A DNA stretch of 50,950 bases, taken from the IMG/VR virus record IMGVR_UViG_3300030380_004776, positions 1 through 50,950 of that record; one strand, 5' to 3'. Below are positions 33,219 to 40,070 of the stretch, one piece after another. This stretch comes from a virus. Made by a program: the position numbers and the translations under genes. Positions within the stretch are counted from its first letter, which is position 1; the number at the start of each line of letters is the position of its first letter. The notes under the pieces are model-generated. The model ran no database searches and was not told where the DNA came from. It worked only from the letters and a program-made list of their open reading frames with translations.

Positions 33219-33551
33219 TTACATTATATCTTTATAATAATCTAAACTTTTTCCTGGTGGTAATTGTTCATCTTGTAAACCCATGCCTGATGTTCTAGCT
33301 GCACCATAACCTTGAACAGATTTACCCATAGATGCTTTAATTGCTTTACTAGCAATTTGACCAGCTTTTTTACCTTTTTCTCTTTTAGAACTTTTAGATG
33401 CACCAATCATAGATTCAGTTTTTCTTATGTCTCTTTTATCATCGCCTTTAACTGACATTCCTTTATTGGCTTTTTTCATCATTTTAAAATCCTCTCCAGA
33501 TATTTTACCATCGTTATTTTTATCTAATTTTTTTTGATTGCCTTTTAACAT
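33219..33551 (-). CDS. Small basic protein with one EF-hand-like loop (110 aa)
   Basis: Residues 10-21 read DKNNDGKISGED, an EF-hand calcium loop with D10, N12, D14, G15, I17 and a final D21 instead of the usual Glu. A Lys/Ser-rich middle part follows, and the tail is SLDYYKDIM, similar to the ends of neighbouring small proteins. Probably a minor virion protein; calcium binding is possible but not shown. Confidence 0.6.
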   Translation of the reverse strand: MLKGNQKKLDKNNDGKISGEDFKMMKKANKGMSVKGDDKRDIRKTESMIGASKSSKREKGKKAGQIASKAIKASMGKSVQGYGAARTSGMGLQDEQLPPGKSLDYYKDIM

Positions 33552-33562
33552 AATATTTCTCC

Positions 33563-33838
33563 TTAAATTTCTATCATACCACCATAATACTTCTTGGTAA
33601 AGGTACTCACATTTGTTGGTTTACCACCAACTCCTTGGGCTTTACTTCTTTTTCTCGCAACGGCACTCCGCTTCTGGGAGTCTGTCATCTTCGATGCTTT
33701 TGCAGCAGGGACGCACTTTGGATACTTTCTCTTGGAGTCGGCTCTTTGTTTTGAACGCCCACAAGGTGCGTAAGAACCATCTTTTCGTTTGCTTCCAATA
33801 TCTACCCATTTTTCATCAAACCATTTTTTTAGTCCCAT
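33563..33838 (-). CDS. DUF5872-like small basic protein (91 aa)
   Basis: The motif WVDIGSKRKDGSYAPCGRS, then KYPKCVPAAKASKMTDSQKRSAVARKR, matches the DUF5872 family as I know it: conserved Cys pair and Arg/Lys repeats. Function of the family is unknown. C-terminus TFTKKYYGGMIEI resembles its neighbours' ends. Higher GC and different codon use than adjacent genes. Probably virion or DNA associated. Confidence 0.75.
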   Translation of the reverse strand: MGLKKWFDEKWVDIGSKRKDGSYAPCGRSKQRADSKRKYPKCVPAAKASKMTDSQKRSAVARKRSKAQGVGGKPTNVSTFTKKYYGGMIEI

Positions 33839-34077
33839 TAGAATACTCCTTTGAAACCTTTACCTCTTATAGCAGCTCCACCACCTCTTGCTTCACCACC
33901 ACACATTAAACCTTTAGCTTCGATTGATTTGTTTTCTCTAAAATTTGCTCTATCTAAATCATCTCCATATTTTCTCGCATCAAAAGGATTATCAAATAAT
34001 TTATCTTTTTCACCACTTCCTACTAATTCTTCAGCAGTTTTGTAATTTTTTTTCTTTTTATTTTTCTTACTCATCAA
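33838..34077 (-). CDS. Small phage protein with C-terminal RGGGAA motif (79 aa)
   Basis: Lys-rich N-terminus (MSKKNKKKKNYKTAEELVG), central FDNPFDARKYGDDLDRANFREN, and the tail MCGGEARGGGAAIRGKGFKGVF. Similar Arg-Gly-rich tails occur in the 137-aa protein at 48113 and in many cyanophage/pelagiphage proteins. Likely a minor virion component. The first two codons are both Met; the second is also plausible as the start. Confidence 0.6.
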   Translation of the reverse strand: MMSKKNKKKKNYKTAEELVGSGEKDKLFDNPFDARKYGDDLDRANFRENKSIEAKGLMCGGEARGGGAAIRGKGFKGVF

Positions 34078-34462
34078 TCATGCCTTTATAATAATTACTT
34101 AAACTTTTATTTGATACATTGTGGCCAGCTAAATCTCCTCTTATATAACTACCATCATAAGGTTGAAGTTTTTGTGCAAATTGACCATTAGAAGCTTTTA
34201 CAACTGATTGTAAACTTTTGGCTTGAGCAGCATGTAATTTAGATGCTTTTTTTAAACCACCAATAACTTTTTTAATCTTAGCCTCACCACCAATCTTTTT
34301 GCCAGCTGGTTTTGGTCCTTTGAAATCTTTTCTTTTTACACCACTTGGGTCTTTAATTTTTCCCGCACAAATTTTACTAGCATAAGCGTTAGCATATGCT
34401 GAAGGATATACTCGAAATTTTCTCTTAGCGGCCGCTTTGCCTCTAGCACATAGTTTTGTCAT
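34067..34462 (-). CDS. Small basic virion-type protein (131 aa)
   Basis: N-terminus MTKLCARGKAAAKRKFRVYPSAYANAYASKICAGK is a pattern repeatedly seen in marine phage proteins of unknown function, with a Cys pair and basic helices. Middle KPAGKKIGGEAKIKKVIGG is Lys-rich; the tail reads LSNYYKGMIDE. Could bind DNA in the virion (inference). Overlaps small frames on both sides. Confidence 0.68.
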   Translation of the reverse strand: MTKLCARGKAAAKRKFRVYPSAYANAYASKICAGKIKDPSGVKRKDFKGPKPAGKKIGGEAKIKKVIGGLKKASKLHAAQAKSLQSVVKASNGQFAQKLQPYDGSYIRGDLAGHNVSNKSLSNYYKGMIDE

Positions 34463-34571
34463 AGTGTTTTAGCCTTTTTCTGTTGTACAACTTTTTAGAT
34501 TGTATCACTTTTGGCTTATAGTTTCTAGACCTTAACTTTTTTGCTATTGGATTTTTTATAAAGGTCATCAT
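34443..34571 (-). CDS. Small basic protein in an overlapping frame (42 aa)
   Basis: A short frame starting ATGATG at 34571/34568: MMTFIKNPIAKKLRSRNYKP then KVIQSKKLYNRKRLKH. NPIAK...R..KPKV...KK.Y.RK is a pattern I know from small marine-phage proteins. It overlaps the 56-aa gene by 47 bases and the 131-aa gene by 20 bases in different frames; AAAGGA precedes the start. Function unknown. Confidence 0.6.
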   Translation of the reverse strand: MMTFIKNPIAKKLRSRNYKPKVIQSKKLYNRKRLKHYDKTMC

Positions 34572-34695
34572 AGTATGAGCTAAGTCCTTTAACATTTGGA
34601 GCCTTTACCTTGAATTGATTTCTAGTTTTTTTACCCCAATTTCTTCCTAAACCGGGTTCTAATAAACTTGATATTTGTGATCTTGATATTGCCAT
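34525..34695 (-). CDS. Small basic protein (56 aa)
   Basis: A short frame with ATG at 34695: MAISRSQISSLLEPGLGRNW, then GKKTRNQFKVKAPNVKGLSSYYDDLYKKSN. The opening MAISR.Q....LEPGL resembles the start of the capsid protein gene at 41040 (MAISRAQLVKELEPGLNALF), an odd similarity in an unrelated protein. The SSYYDDLY segment matches the tails of neighbouring small proteins. Ends within the next gene. Confidence 0.6.
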   Translation of the reverse strand: MAISRSQISSLLEPGLGRNWGKKTRNQFKVKAPNVKGLSSYYDDLYKKSNSKKVKV

Positions 34696-34703
34696 AATTA
34701 ATA

Positions 34704-35219
34704 TTAATATTTGTAAGAATGTATGTCAATGTTGAATGATATTATTATCTTTTTTTCATTTGATTTGTTTTCAGGCGAATGATGCTGGTAATATGCTGGA
34801 AATGTAATTAAATCTCCCTCTTTTGCGTCAAAATTAATGACCTCACCGTTTGGTTTTTTCAAAATAGTTTTTAAATTTTTATTCGGCAAATTTATGTATA
34901 AAACATTTGTAAAATGAGTTCCTGGGTGTGTATGTGAGCCATGCCAATCACTTTTATTATATACTTGAAACCAAATATTATTAAAACCAATTGAACTAGC
35001 TTTAATAACAGATGTAAGATTATTGCAGTAATTTTCATAAATATTATTAAAAAAGTAATCAACATATTCTCTTTTCATACTTCGAGGTATTTTAAAATCT
35101 GTATGTGATATTTTTTCATTATCACTATTAAAAGAAGTTTCAGGAATTTTATTTATTAAATTTATTAAATTTAATTTGTGTTTACTAAATTGATCTACTT
35201 CGTGAATTATTAAATCCAT
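34704..35219 (-). CDS. Fe(II)/2OG oxygenase, TIGR02466-like (171 aa)
   Basis: IWFQVYNKSDWHGSHTHPGTHFTNVLYINLP carries the metal-ligand region (H96/H98), GDLITFPAYYQHHSPEN the distal His (146 or 147), and KKIIISFNID closes the barrel with Lys near the 2-oxoglutarate position. The fold matches phage oxygenases of the TIGR02466 type. Placed between small basic virion genes and the endolysin. Confidence 0.82.
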   Translation of the reverse strand: MDLIIHEVDQFSKHKLNLINLINKIPETSFNSDNEKISHTDFKIPRSMKREYVDYFFNNIYENYCNNLTSVIKASSIGFNNIWFQVYNKSDWHGSHTHPGTHFTNVLYINLPNKNLKTILKKPNGEVINFDAKEGDLITFPAYYQHHSPENKSNEKKIIISFNIDIHSYKY

Positions 35220-35698
35220 TAAACTAATAGGTCTTTTGCTTTTCCTAATATTGGTTTGTATTTTGTTTTTCCATCTTCTTTAAAAGCGTGAAGAAATTGT
35301 TTTCTTGGTGTACCCTCTGTTATGCTACAATGTATCCATCCGCTGTTGGGTTCGCCAGCAGTGTAGAATTCAAGAATCAATTGATCCCATTCTAATTCTT
35401 TATGTATCCAGTCTGCAAGTTCAGCGTTGTCTACACCTGGACATTCGAAATCTGCCGCTTCTGCACGAGCATGTTGGCTGTTCGCTGAGCTGCCGATGGC
35501 TTGACACAGGATAGGGCTACGGAACCCGCTGGTCACCTTTACTCTTCCGAAATGGTCACGAACTGGTTGTAAAATTTTTTCACACAAAGTTTTTAATTTT
35601 TCAATTTGTCCTGCATTAGGATTATTATTAATCCCCCTACGTATCGCTGTATCTGATTTAGTTAATTCTGATAAAGTAAAGTTCCGTGTTAATTCCAT
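35219..35698 (-). CDS. M15-type peptidase, probable endolysin (159 aa)
   Basis: FTLSELTKSDTAIRRGINNNP ... LQPVRDHFGRVKVTSGFRSP ... SSANSQHARAEAADFECPG ... SGWIHCSI is the Peptidase_M15_3 pattern; zinc ligands H76, D83 and H123 are present. It would cleave peptide bridges of peptidoglycan at lysis. No signal peptide; export would need a holin. The part around 35400-35560 has clearly higher GC than neighbours. Confidence 0.88.
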   Translation of the reverse strand: MELTRNFTLSELTKSDTAIRRGINNNPNAGQIEKLKTLCEKILQPVRDHFGRVKVTSGFRSPILCQAIGSSANSQHARAEAADFECPGVDNAELADWIHKELEWDQLILEFYTAGEPNSGWIHCSITEGTPRKQFLHAFKEDGKTKYKPILGKAKDLLV

Positions 35699-36207
35699 TA
35701 AACCTCCAAAATTATATTTAAATTAATTCTATATGTTTCTGTTGTTGGACCATATCCAGCATGGGATAAGTTACTTTTAAAAATTTTTGCTTCATCTTTT
35801 ATATCTTCTATTATATCATCTTCTACTTGTAAGTAACCATTACAGGTATTAAAAGAATAAATAATAGTCATAAAATTTTCATCTTTTTCATCTGTATGGA
35901 AATTGCATTTATGACCTTTTGTATAGAAATTCCACATAAATCTTTTAATATTTTTATATTGTAAATTAATTTTTTTACAAACAAGCTCAGTAATAATAAA
36001 TGCATACATATTAAGTTTACTTTCATTTTCATTACTAGGTGGTATTGTGCATTTGCTCATACCCTCAAAATACATATTATTTGTAAAAATTTTTTTTCTG
36101 TTTTCTTGTGTTGTGTGACCTATTTCAAACTGTAAATATTTCAGTTCATTTTTAATTTGATCAATAATATTATCAGTTAATACATTATTAACTTTTTGTA
36201 TTTTCAT
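35698..36207 (-). CDS. Fe(II)/2OG oxygenase (169 aa)
   Basis: GHKCNFHTDEKDENFMTIIYSFN holds the HxD pair H104/D106, IFKSNLSHAGYGP the distal H149, and TYRINLNIIL the 2OG-binding R160. Classic double-stranded beta-helix spacing. Cys and aromatic residues are frequent in the N-terminal part. Lies between the endolysin and a small Cys-pair protein. Substrate unknown. Confidence 0.85.
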   Translation of the reverse strand: MKIQKVNNVLTDNIIDQIKNELKYLQFEIGHTTQENRKKIFTNNMYFEGMSKCTIPPSNENESKLNMYAFIITELVCKKINLQYKNIKRFMWNFYTKGHKCNFHTDEKDENFMTIIYSFNTCNGYLQVEDDIIEDIKDEAKIFKSNLSHAGYGPTTETYRINLNIILEV

Positions 36208-36210
36208 TTA

Positions 36211-36429
36211 TTATTTTAATATTAACTTCTTTATAGATAAACTTCCATCAATATTTGACTCTAATTCTGCCATCGATTTTATACATTGGTACTTAACATG
36301 TCCATCAGGTTTCGTGCTACGTTTTGCAACCCTTTTCCCTTTCAAACATTCAGACATTGATGGTTGTATACGAGCCTCCTTAATCTCTCCTTGTACAATC
36401 ATAAGTAGTGCTACAACTAATTCTGTCAT
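36211..36429 (-). CDS. Small protein with hydrophobic N-terminus and Cys pair (72 aa)
   Basis: MTELVVALLMIVQGEIKEARIQPSMSECLKGKRVAKRS ... VKYQCIKSMAEL: a short hydrophobic segment, then two Cys separated by about 22 residues. The arrangement resembles the plus-strand small proteins at 1147 and 1356. Overlaps the 125-aa membrane protein gene by one base; possibly an exported partner such as a spanin-like component (tentative). Confidence 0.5.
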   Translation of the reverse strand: MTELVVALLMIVQGEIKEARIQPSMSECLKGKRVAKRSTKPDGHVKYQCIKSMAELESNIDGSLSIKKLILK

Positions 36430-36806
36430 TAATAATTCTTTCCGTTTTCTCTAACTTTATCTTTTAACTCTTCAATATCAGCCAAAGCTTTTTCTAATTG
36501 TGAGTTAAGAAATTCTATATTGACTTTATTTGTCATATTCATCTCTTGAGTCTTCTCCATTTTCTCAACAGACTTGTACAAATCTTCGAGTAAAAAATGT
36601 TGTTCTTGATCTACCGGGACTTGTTCAGATTTTTTTAACAAATCATTTTCAAACAATTCACGTGATGTCTCCAGTGAAACCAACCTAGCTGTCAACTCGG
36701 TAAAAGCAAACACGCCAGCACCTACGATAACTATGAGACTAGCAACCGTTTTCATCGGCATCTGCACAGCAGCGGATTCAGATATATTTAATGGTTTATC
36801 AGCCAA
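36429..36806 (-). CDS. Membrane-anchored coiled-coil protein, spanin/holin-accessory-like (125 aa)
   Basis: One transmembrane segment (about 20-37, VASLIVIVGAGVFAFTEL) followed by a long coiled coil (residues 40-118). N-in topology with a periplasmic coil is the shape of inner-membrane spanins. Start is TTG at 36806 with AAAGGA upstream. DNA is richer in GC than its surroundings, like the endolysin gene. Confidence 0.55.
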   Translation of the reverse strand: MADKPLNISESAAVQMPMKTVASLIVIVGAGVFAFTELTARLVSLETSRELFENDLLKKSEQVPVDQEQHFLLEDLYKSVEKMEKTQEMNMTNKVNIEFLNSQLEKALADIEELKDKVRENGKNY

Positions 36807-36900
36807 GTTTTTTTCCTTTGTTTATTCCTTTTTTAATAATATAAGATTGCGTTCCATTTGCACCAATGTCAACTTCTCTCCTTAAGTTTTTTATTAGCAA
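36799..36900 (-). CDS. Possible tiny gene (33 aa)
   Basis: Short frame from TTG at 36900 encoding LLIKNLRREVDIGANGTQSY then IIKKGINKGKKLG; the last bases overlap the TTG start of the 125-aa gene. The amino-acid sequence looks protein-like but there is no Shine-Dalgarno element, and a shorter alternate frame near 36870 has a better one. Included because the 95-base interval is otherwise empty. Confidence 0.3.
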   Translation of the reverse strand: MLIKNLRREVDIGANGTQSYIIKKGINKGKKLG

Positions 36901-36901
36901 T

Positions 36902-37036
36902 TTAGTTTGATTTTTTTCTTTTTCTTTTTTGGAATAACTTTCCAATAATTTTGTGTCCCTCATCGAATAACACTCCTATTTTCATTACTAAATTATCTAA
37001 CCAACTAAAAATTTTATATAAATATTTATCTATCAT
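36902..37036 (-). CDS. Small basic hydrophobic protein (44 aa)
   Basis: ATG at 37036 overlaps the stop of the 240-aa gene (ATGATAGATAA). Product MIDKYLYKIFSWLDNLVMKI then GVLFDEGHKIIGKLF and an RKRKK tail: an amphipathic helix with aromatic residues and a basic tail. Could associate with membrane. The open frame extends upstream to 37108 but that part overlaps the previous gene out of frame. Confidence 0.45.
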   Translation of the reverse strand: MIDKYLYKIFSWLDNLVMKIGVLFDEGHKIIGKLFQKRKRKKSN

Positions 37037-37748
37037 TTTTTTTCCCATTATTTTCAAAAGACATATCATCTGCATAGTCTTTGTATTTATCATATGTCCT
37101 TTTTTCATCTTTTACTTTTTCCATTTGGTAAAACATTCTATCAGAATCCTCTGTGACCATGCTAGAGTCTTCCGCATCCCAATAAGTAGTTTGGACTTTA
37201 TAGTCAGGCCAACTGTTATCAGTAGTATAGCTAGTACAGTGCCACAAAATACGATTATTAGGCTGAGCTGCATAATTACCATTATCAAGCTCCAATATAT
37301 GTGCACACTTGTGTTCTTGAGGAATTTCAGAATGTTCTGTGTCGATGATGTTAACATCTGGATGAGCCCAGTCGATTGTGAAAAGATATTTGCCATGATA
37401 GAATTTTTTATCTAATCCAAGGTATTTACCTTTTAAACCATCCAACCAATCAAAGCAAGTAACACTAGGCCAGTAGCTAAAACAGTTCCACAATTCCAGC
37501 TCGTGTACTTGCATATCGGGCACATCGGCTCTACTAAACTGTTTTTGGAAAAATGCTGAGATAGGCAGCCTCCAATAACACGCACCGTTTGGTAACATGA
37601 TGTTAAATAAGATAGCCCTGCCTGAAATACTGCTAATACTAAAGATAACACAGTCACTATACTGTCCTTTATTTTCTTCCATGTCATAAAGATACTCCTT
37701 CCTAATTTTACAATATATTGGAGGTATATTTGAATTGAGATAGGCCAT
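37026..37748 (-). CDS. Conserved marine-phage protein of unknown function (240 aa)
   Basis: Starts MAYLNSNIPPIYCKIRKEYLYDME, a form frequently seen in marine podovirus and cyanophage proteins, then alternating strands with many Trp, Cys and Tyr (YWRLPISAFFQKQF, ELWNCFSYWPSVTCFDWLDGLKGKYLG) and an acidic/Lys C-terminus. Beta-rich and probably globular. No named family recalled. Lies among small basic genes and oxygenases. Confidence 0.6.
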   Translation of the reverse strand: MAYLNSNIPPIYCKIRKEYLYDMEENKGQYSDCVIFSISSISGRAILFNIMLPNGACYWRLPISAFFQKQFSRADVPDMQVHELELWNCFSYWPSVTCFDWLDGLKGKYLGLDKKFYHGKYLFTIDWAHPDVNIIDTEHSEIPQEHKCAHILELDNGNYAAQPNNRILWHCTSYTTDNSWPDYKVQTTYWDAEDSSMVTEDSDRMFYQMEKVKDEKRTYDKYKDYADDMSFENNGKKNDR

Positions 37749-37854
37749 GTTTATATTTTTCTCTCCAATAATTTTTTCTTTCTAGAATTCTAATTCTTTT
37801 TTCAAGGTCATTATACCCAAATAATTCTTTAAAAAAAGTTTTTAACATTTCCAT
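37708..37854 (-). CDS. Small basic helical protein (48 aa)
   Basis: A short frame from ATG at 37854 (or the second ATG at 37848, which overlaps the previous stop): MEMLKTFFKELFGYNDLEKRI then RILERKNYWREKYKHGL. Basic amphipathic helices; AAGAAG precedes the start. It ends 41 bases inside the next gene in another frame. Similar short proteins lie beside TerL and holin genes in marine phages. Function unknown. Confidence 0.5.
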   Translation of the reverse strand: MEMLKTFFKELFGYNDLEKRIRILERKNYWREKYKHGLSQFKYTSNIL

Positions 37855-38156
37855 CTTCTTCTCGCTTGTCTAATTCTTGAATTTGGATCATTTCTAGTTT
37901 TTGCACTAGACCTTTTTAACTGACCAAGGCTTCTAGCACAATAACTTTTTCTTCTATTGGCATCTTTTGACCCAGGCTTAACTTTACCAGTGACTGCTGT
38001 TTTTAATTTAGAGCCAGGGTTCATTCTTCTGTAAGCTTTGACTCCAGCTTTAGTCATTCCAGCCCCTTTTTTTGTGGGTCGATAATTTTTTTTATTTCTA
38101 GGTGGCATACCACCTTTTCTAAGTTCGATTATGTCTGCGTAATAATCTAAATCCAT
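37842..38156 (-). CDS. DUF6321-like small basic protein (104 aa)
   Basis: The core RPTKKGAGMTKAGVKAYRRMNPGSKLKTAVTGKVKPGSKDANRRKSYCARSLGQLKRSS matches DUF6321 as I know it: Arg/Lys-rich with a CARS motif. Conserved across marine phages; role unknown, a nucleic-acid-binding virion component is plausible. The N-terminus LDYYADII echoes the YYK-type tails of the other small proteins. Confidence 0.78.
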   Translation of the reverse strand: MDLDYYADIIELRKGGMPPRNKKNYRPTKKGAGMTKAGVKAYRRMNPGSKLKTAVTGKVKPGSKDANRRKSYCARSLGQLKRSSAKTRNDPNSRIRQARRRWKC

Positions 38157-38157
38157 A

Positions 38158-38451
38158 TTAAGTAAATGTAATAGTTACACCTGCTGTATTAGCAATGGTT
38201 GCATGAATACCATCTAAAAATAAAATTCCACTACCAGGTAAGTACATATCTAAACCCTCTTCTCCAAATAAATATGTGGCAATAACAGGTCCTCCCGAAC
38301 CACCACTCCTAAAAATAACAGACCCATCAGCACTATTACCTTTGCCTTGAATAGATGTAAGTCTTGCTCTTTTATTTCTAGCAACCATTTGAGCTGTGCT
38401 AGTTGCATGTGCAACCGATTGATCTGAAGTAAAACTACCACCGCCTGACAT
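38158..38451 (-). CDS. Small head/decoration-type protein (97 aa)
   Basis: Beta-rich protein: ARLTSIQGKGNSADGSVIFRSGGSGGPVIATYLFGEEGLDMYLPGSGILFLDGIHATIANTAGVTITF. Shares the form RL.SI.....GSV.F......LDMYLP..GILF with the 110-aa neighbour; the pair probably arose by duplication. Small trimeric decoration proteins have this shape. Position in the head is inferred. Confidence 0.6.
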   Translation of the reverse strand: MSGGGSFTSDQSVAHATSTAQMVARNKRARLTSIQGKGNSADGSVIFRSGGSGGPVIATYLFGEEGLDMYLPGSGILFLDGIHATIANTAGVTITFT

Positions 38452-38454
38452 TTA

Positions 38455-38787
38455 TTATCCTGGGTTTGAAGTTGTTAATTGTGGTGCACTGTATTTATCT
38501 GTAAGCAAAGTATAAGCTGTTACTTTGGTTTTTGTTTTACAAAAAATTCCTTTTGGAAATAAAATACCATCTTCAGGAAAGTTAAAATTAATTACATCTC
38601 CTGATGGAACATCGGCTTGAAATAAAGTTGTGCCACTATTTGATGTTGTGGTTAATTCTAAAGTACCAGCACCAGTTCCATCGGATGCAATAATAATACC
38701 CTTAAGTCTTATAGGTTGTGAAATAATTGCAGCGGCTCCCGCAGCAGCATCTGATCTAGTAGCTTGTATGTCGGCTTTAACTGCCAT
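38455..38787 (-). CDS. Small head/decoration-type protein (110 aa)
   Basis: IRLKGIIIASDGTGAGTLELTTTSNSGTTLFQADVPSGDVINFNFPEDGILFPKGIFCKTKTKVTAYTLL gives a beta-sandwich of the same layout as the 97-aa protein. N-terminal helix MAVKADIQATRSDAAAGAAAI. A perfect 8-bp stem-loop at 38804-38823 lies directly upstream of its ribosome site. Confidence 0.6.
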   Translation of the reverse strand: MAVKADIQATRSDAAAGAAAIISQPIRLKGIIIASDGTGAGTLELTTTSNSGTTLFQADVPSGDVINFNFPEDGILFPKGIFCKTKTKVTAYTLLTDKYSAPQLTTSNPG

Positions 38788-38803
38788 AAATTCTCCTAAG
38801 TTT

Positions 38804-38823
38804 GTGGCTCCCTAAGGAGCCAC
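38804..38823. repeat. Perfect 8-bp inverted repeat with four-base loop
   Basis: GTGGCTCC (38804-38811), CTAA, GGAGCCAC (38816-38823). It is in the gap between two decoration-protein genes. There is no T-run after it on the minus strand, so it is more likely an mRNA structure (processing or translation control) than a terminator. Confidence 0.6.
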
Positions 38824-38833
38824 TAATTATTTA

Positions 38834-39379
38834 TTACTGTGCATCAAAAGGTGTTGCAATTGTTCCATTACCAAGTAACTGACCCTCTACAGCATATAAG
38901 TTAGCTGCGATTGCAGTAAATTTGATTCTTGAACCTTTAAGACCACCCGTTGTAGCGTTTGATCCACCAGCTTCACCATTAAGATTAACTTCATTATCAC
39001 CAGTTGAAACTTGAAATTGTTTACCAGCTACTGACGCAGTAATACCGACTGTAGCAGCACCAACAAATTTGTCAGCTGTGTTAGCAGTCTTGATAGTTCC
39101 TGTAAAATTATCAATAAAAAGAATTTCAAAAGTTGTTCCTATTGTATTTGCGTTATTTGGATCACTTCCTGGTCCTGCAATAGCAGAATCAGCAGTTGAA
39201 ACAATTGCAGGTATTGTAATTGCAGTTGGTGTTCCAGCAGGATCCATTGTTACTAATCTTCCTGCATGGTCGGCAACAGTTAAATCTGTAGCTAAAGTAA
39301 CAGCTTTTACTGCAGCAGGTCCTAAATTAATAAAACCATTTTTTGATCTGACTGGGCCGTCAAATGTAGTATTTGCCAT
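38834..39379 (-). CDS. Head-associated structural protein (181 aa)
   Basis: Thr/Ala/Gly-rich beta protein beginning MANTTFDGPVRSKNGFINLGPAAVKAVTLATDLTVADHAG. The motif FDGPVRS.NGF is common to small marine phage head proteins. C-terminus LKGSRIKFTAIAANLYAVEGQLLGNGT. Likely a minor capsid or decoration subunit. The gene has its own leader with an inverted repeat and a possible promoter. Confidence 0.6.
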   Translation of the reverse strand: MANTTFDGPVRSKNGFINLGPAAVKAVTLATDLTVADHAGRLVTMDPAGTPTAITIPAIVSTADSAIAGPGSDPNNANTIGTTFEILFIDNFTGTIKTANTADKFVGAATVGITASVAGKQFQVSTGDNEVNLNGEAGGSNATTGGLKGSRIKFTAIAANLYAVEGQLLGNGTIATPFDAQ

Positions 39380-39403
39380 AATATTCTCCTTTGTATAGCA
39401 TTA

Positions 39404-39448
39404 AATTTTGTAGTCTCTATACCGTCTGCCTAGCCAGTCTACAAAATT
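39404..39448. repeat. 10-bp inverted repeat in the leader of the 181-aa head gene
   Basis: AATTTTGTAG (39404-39413) and CTACAAAATT (39439-39448) are perfect complements with 25 bases between. On the minus-strand transcript they would close a large hairpin just before the 181-aa gene. No T-run follows; a 5' UTR structure is the better reading. Confidence 0.55.
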
Positions 39449-39470
39449 ATTATTTATTCTAGGTTTATAT

Positions 39471-39499
39471 ATTCTATAATATGTCTTTTATGTTGTAAA
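39471..39499 (-). promoter_or_regulatory. Candidate promoter upstream of the decoration-protein genes
   Basis: TTTACA (39494-39499), 17-base spacer, TAGAAT (39471-39476), minus strand, upstream of the inverted repeat and the 181-aa gene. The -10 box is a modest match. Confidence 0.35.
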
Positions 39500-39503
39500 G
39501 GCA

Positions 39504-40055
39504 CTAGAGATTATTGGGCTTACCAAAATTATCAAATTTTTTATTATATTCATTCATATTAAAACTTAAACCAAATTTAGAAAAATCATCTTCATTTTTT
39601 TCGCACCCATGTGTTAAAAAACTACTAAATATTACAAATTTACCTTTTTCAGGTTTAACTTTTTCTTCTATTTGGGGAAAATTTAAAAATTGAGACGATG
39701 AATTTAAATAAATTGCTCCTGACCAAAGTGATTTATTATGACTGTGATAATTAGTTTTTTCATTTCTTTTTAACTCAAAACCCCAAGCTTCCTCCATTCG
39801 ATATGGTGGAAAATCTGTAAGGGAATCTACGTATTTAATAAGTGGTTTTATTATTGCAATAAATTTTGGATCTTGCGTATAAGTTTGCCAAGATGTCATT
39901 GACCCCTTAATATTAGTTATATAATTTAAGTTTTTTCCAGAACTGCAATTTTGTTTGATTGAGTTTATGAAATAGTCAGCATCTAAATCTACGTATCCAA
40001 CAGTAAAAAAACTATCTAATAAAACATTTTTTTCTAAATGTTTTTTAATTTGCAT
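39504..40055 (-). CDS. Fe(II)/2OG oxygenase, TIGR02466-like (183 aa)
   Basis: NEKTNYHSHNKSLWSGAIYLNSSSQFLNFP has the metal ligand region (H104, H106 counted from the ATG at 40055), KGKFVIFSSFLTHGCEKN the distal H149, and FGLSFNMN the closing strand. I prefer the ATG at 40055; the upstream GTG at 40070 lies in the T-run side of the capsid terminator. No Shine-Dalgarno element is visible for either. It sits directly behind the capsid gene terminator. Confidence 0.8.
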   Translation of the reverse strand: MQIKKHLEKNVLLDSFFTVGYVDLDADYFINSIKQNCSSGKNLNYITNIKGSMTSWQTYTQDPKFIAIIKPLIKYVDSLTDFPPYRMEEAWGFELKRNEKTNYHSHNKSLWSGAIYLNSSSQFLNFPQIEEKVKPEKGKFVIFSSFLTHGCEKNEDDFSKFGLSFNMNEYNKKFDNFGKPNNL

Positions 40056-40070
40056 AATTTTATTTAGCAC

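Noticed and set aside
36867-36872. Perfect TTGACA on the minus strand upstream of the 125-aa gene
   Set aside because: No TATAAT-like hexamer occurs at 16-18 bases; the nearest AT-rich box is over 20 bases away.
37112-37687. Membrane-like minus-strand frames inside the 240-aa gene
   Set aside because: They overlap the better supported frame entirely, lack good starts, and their hydrophobicity follows from the codon shift.
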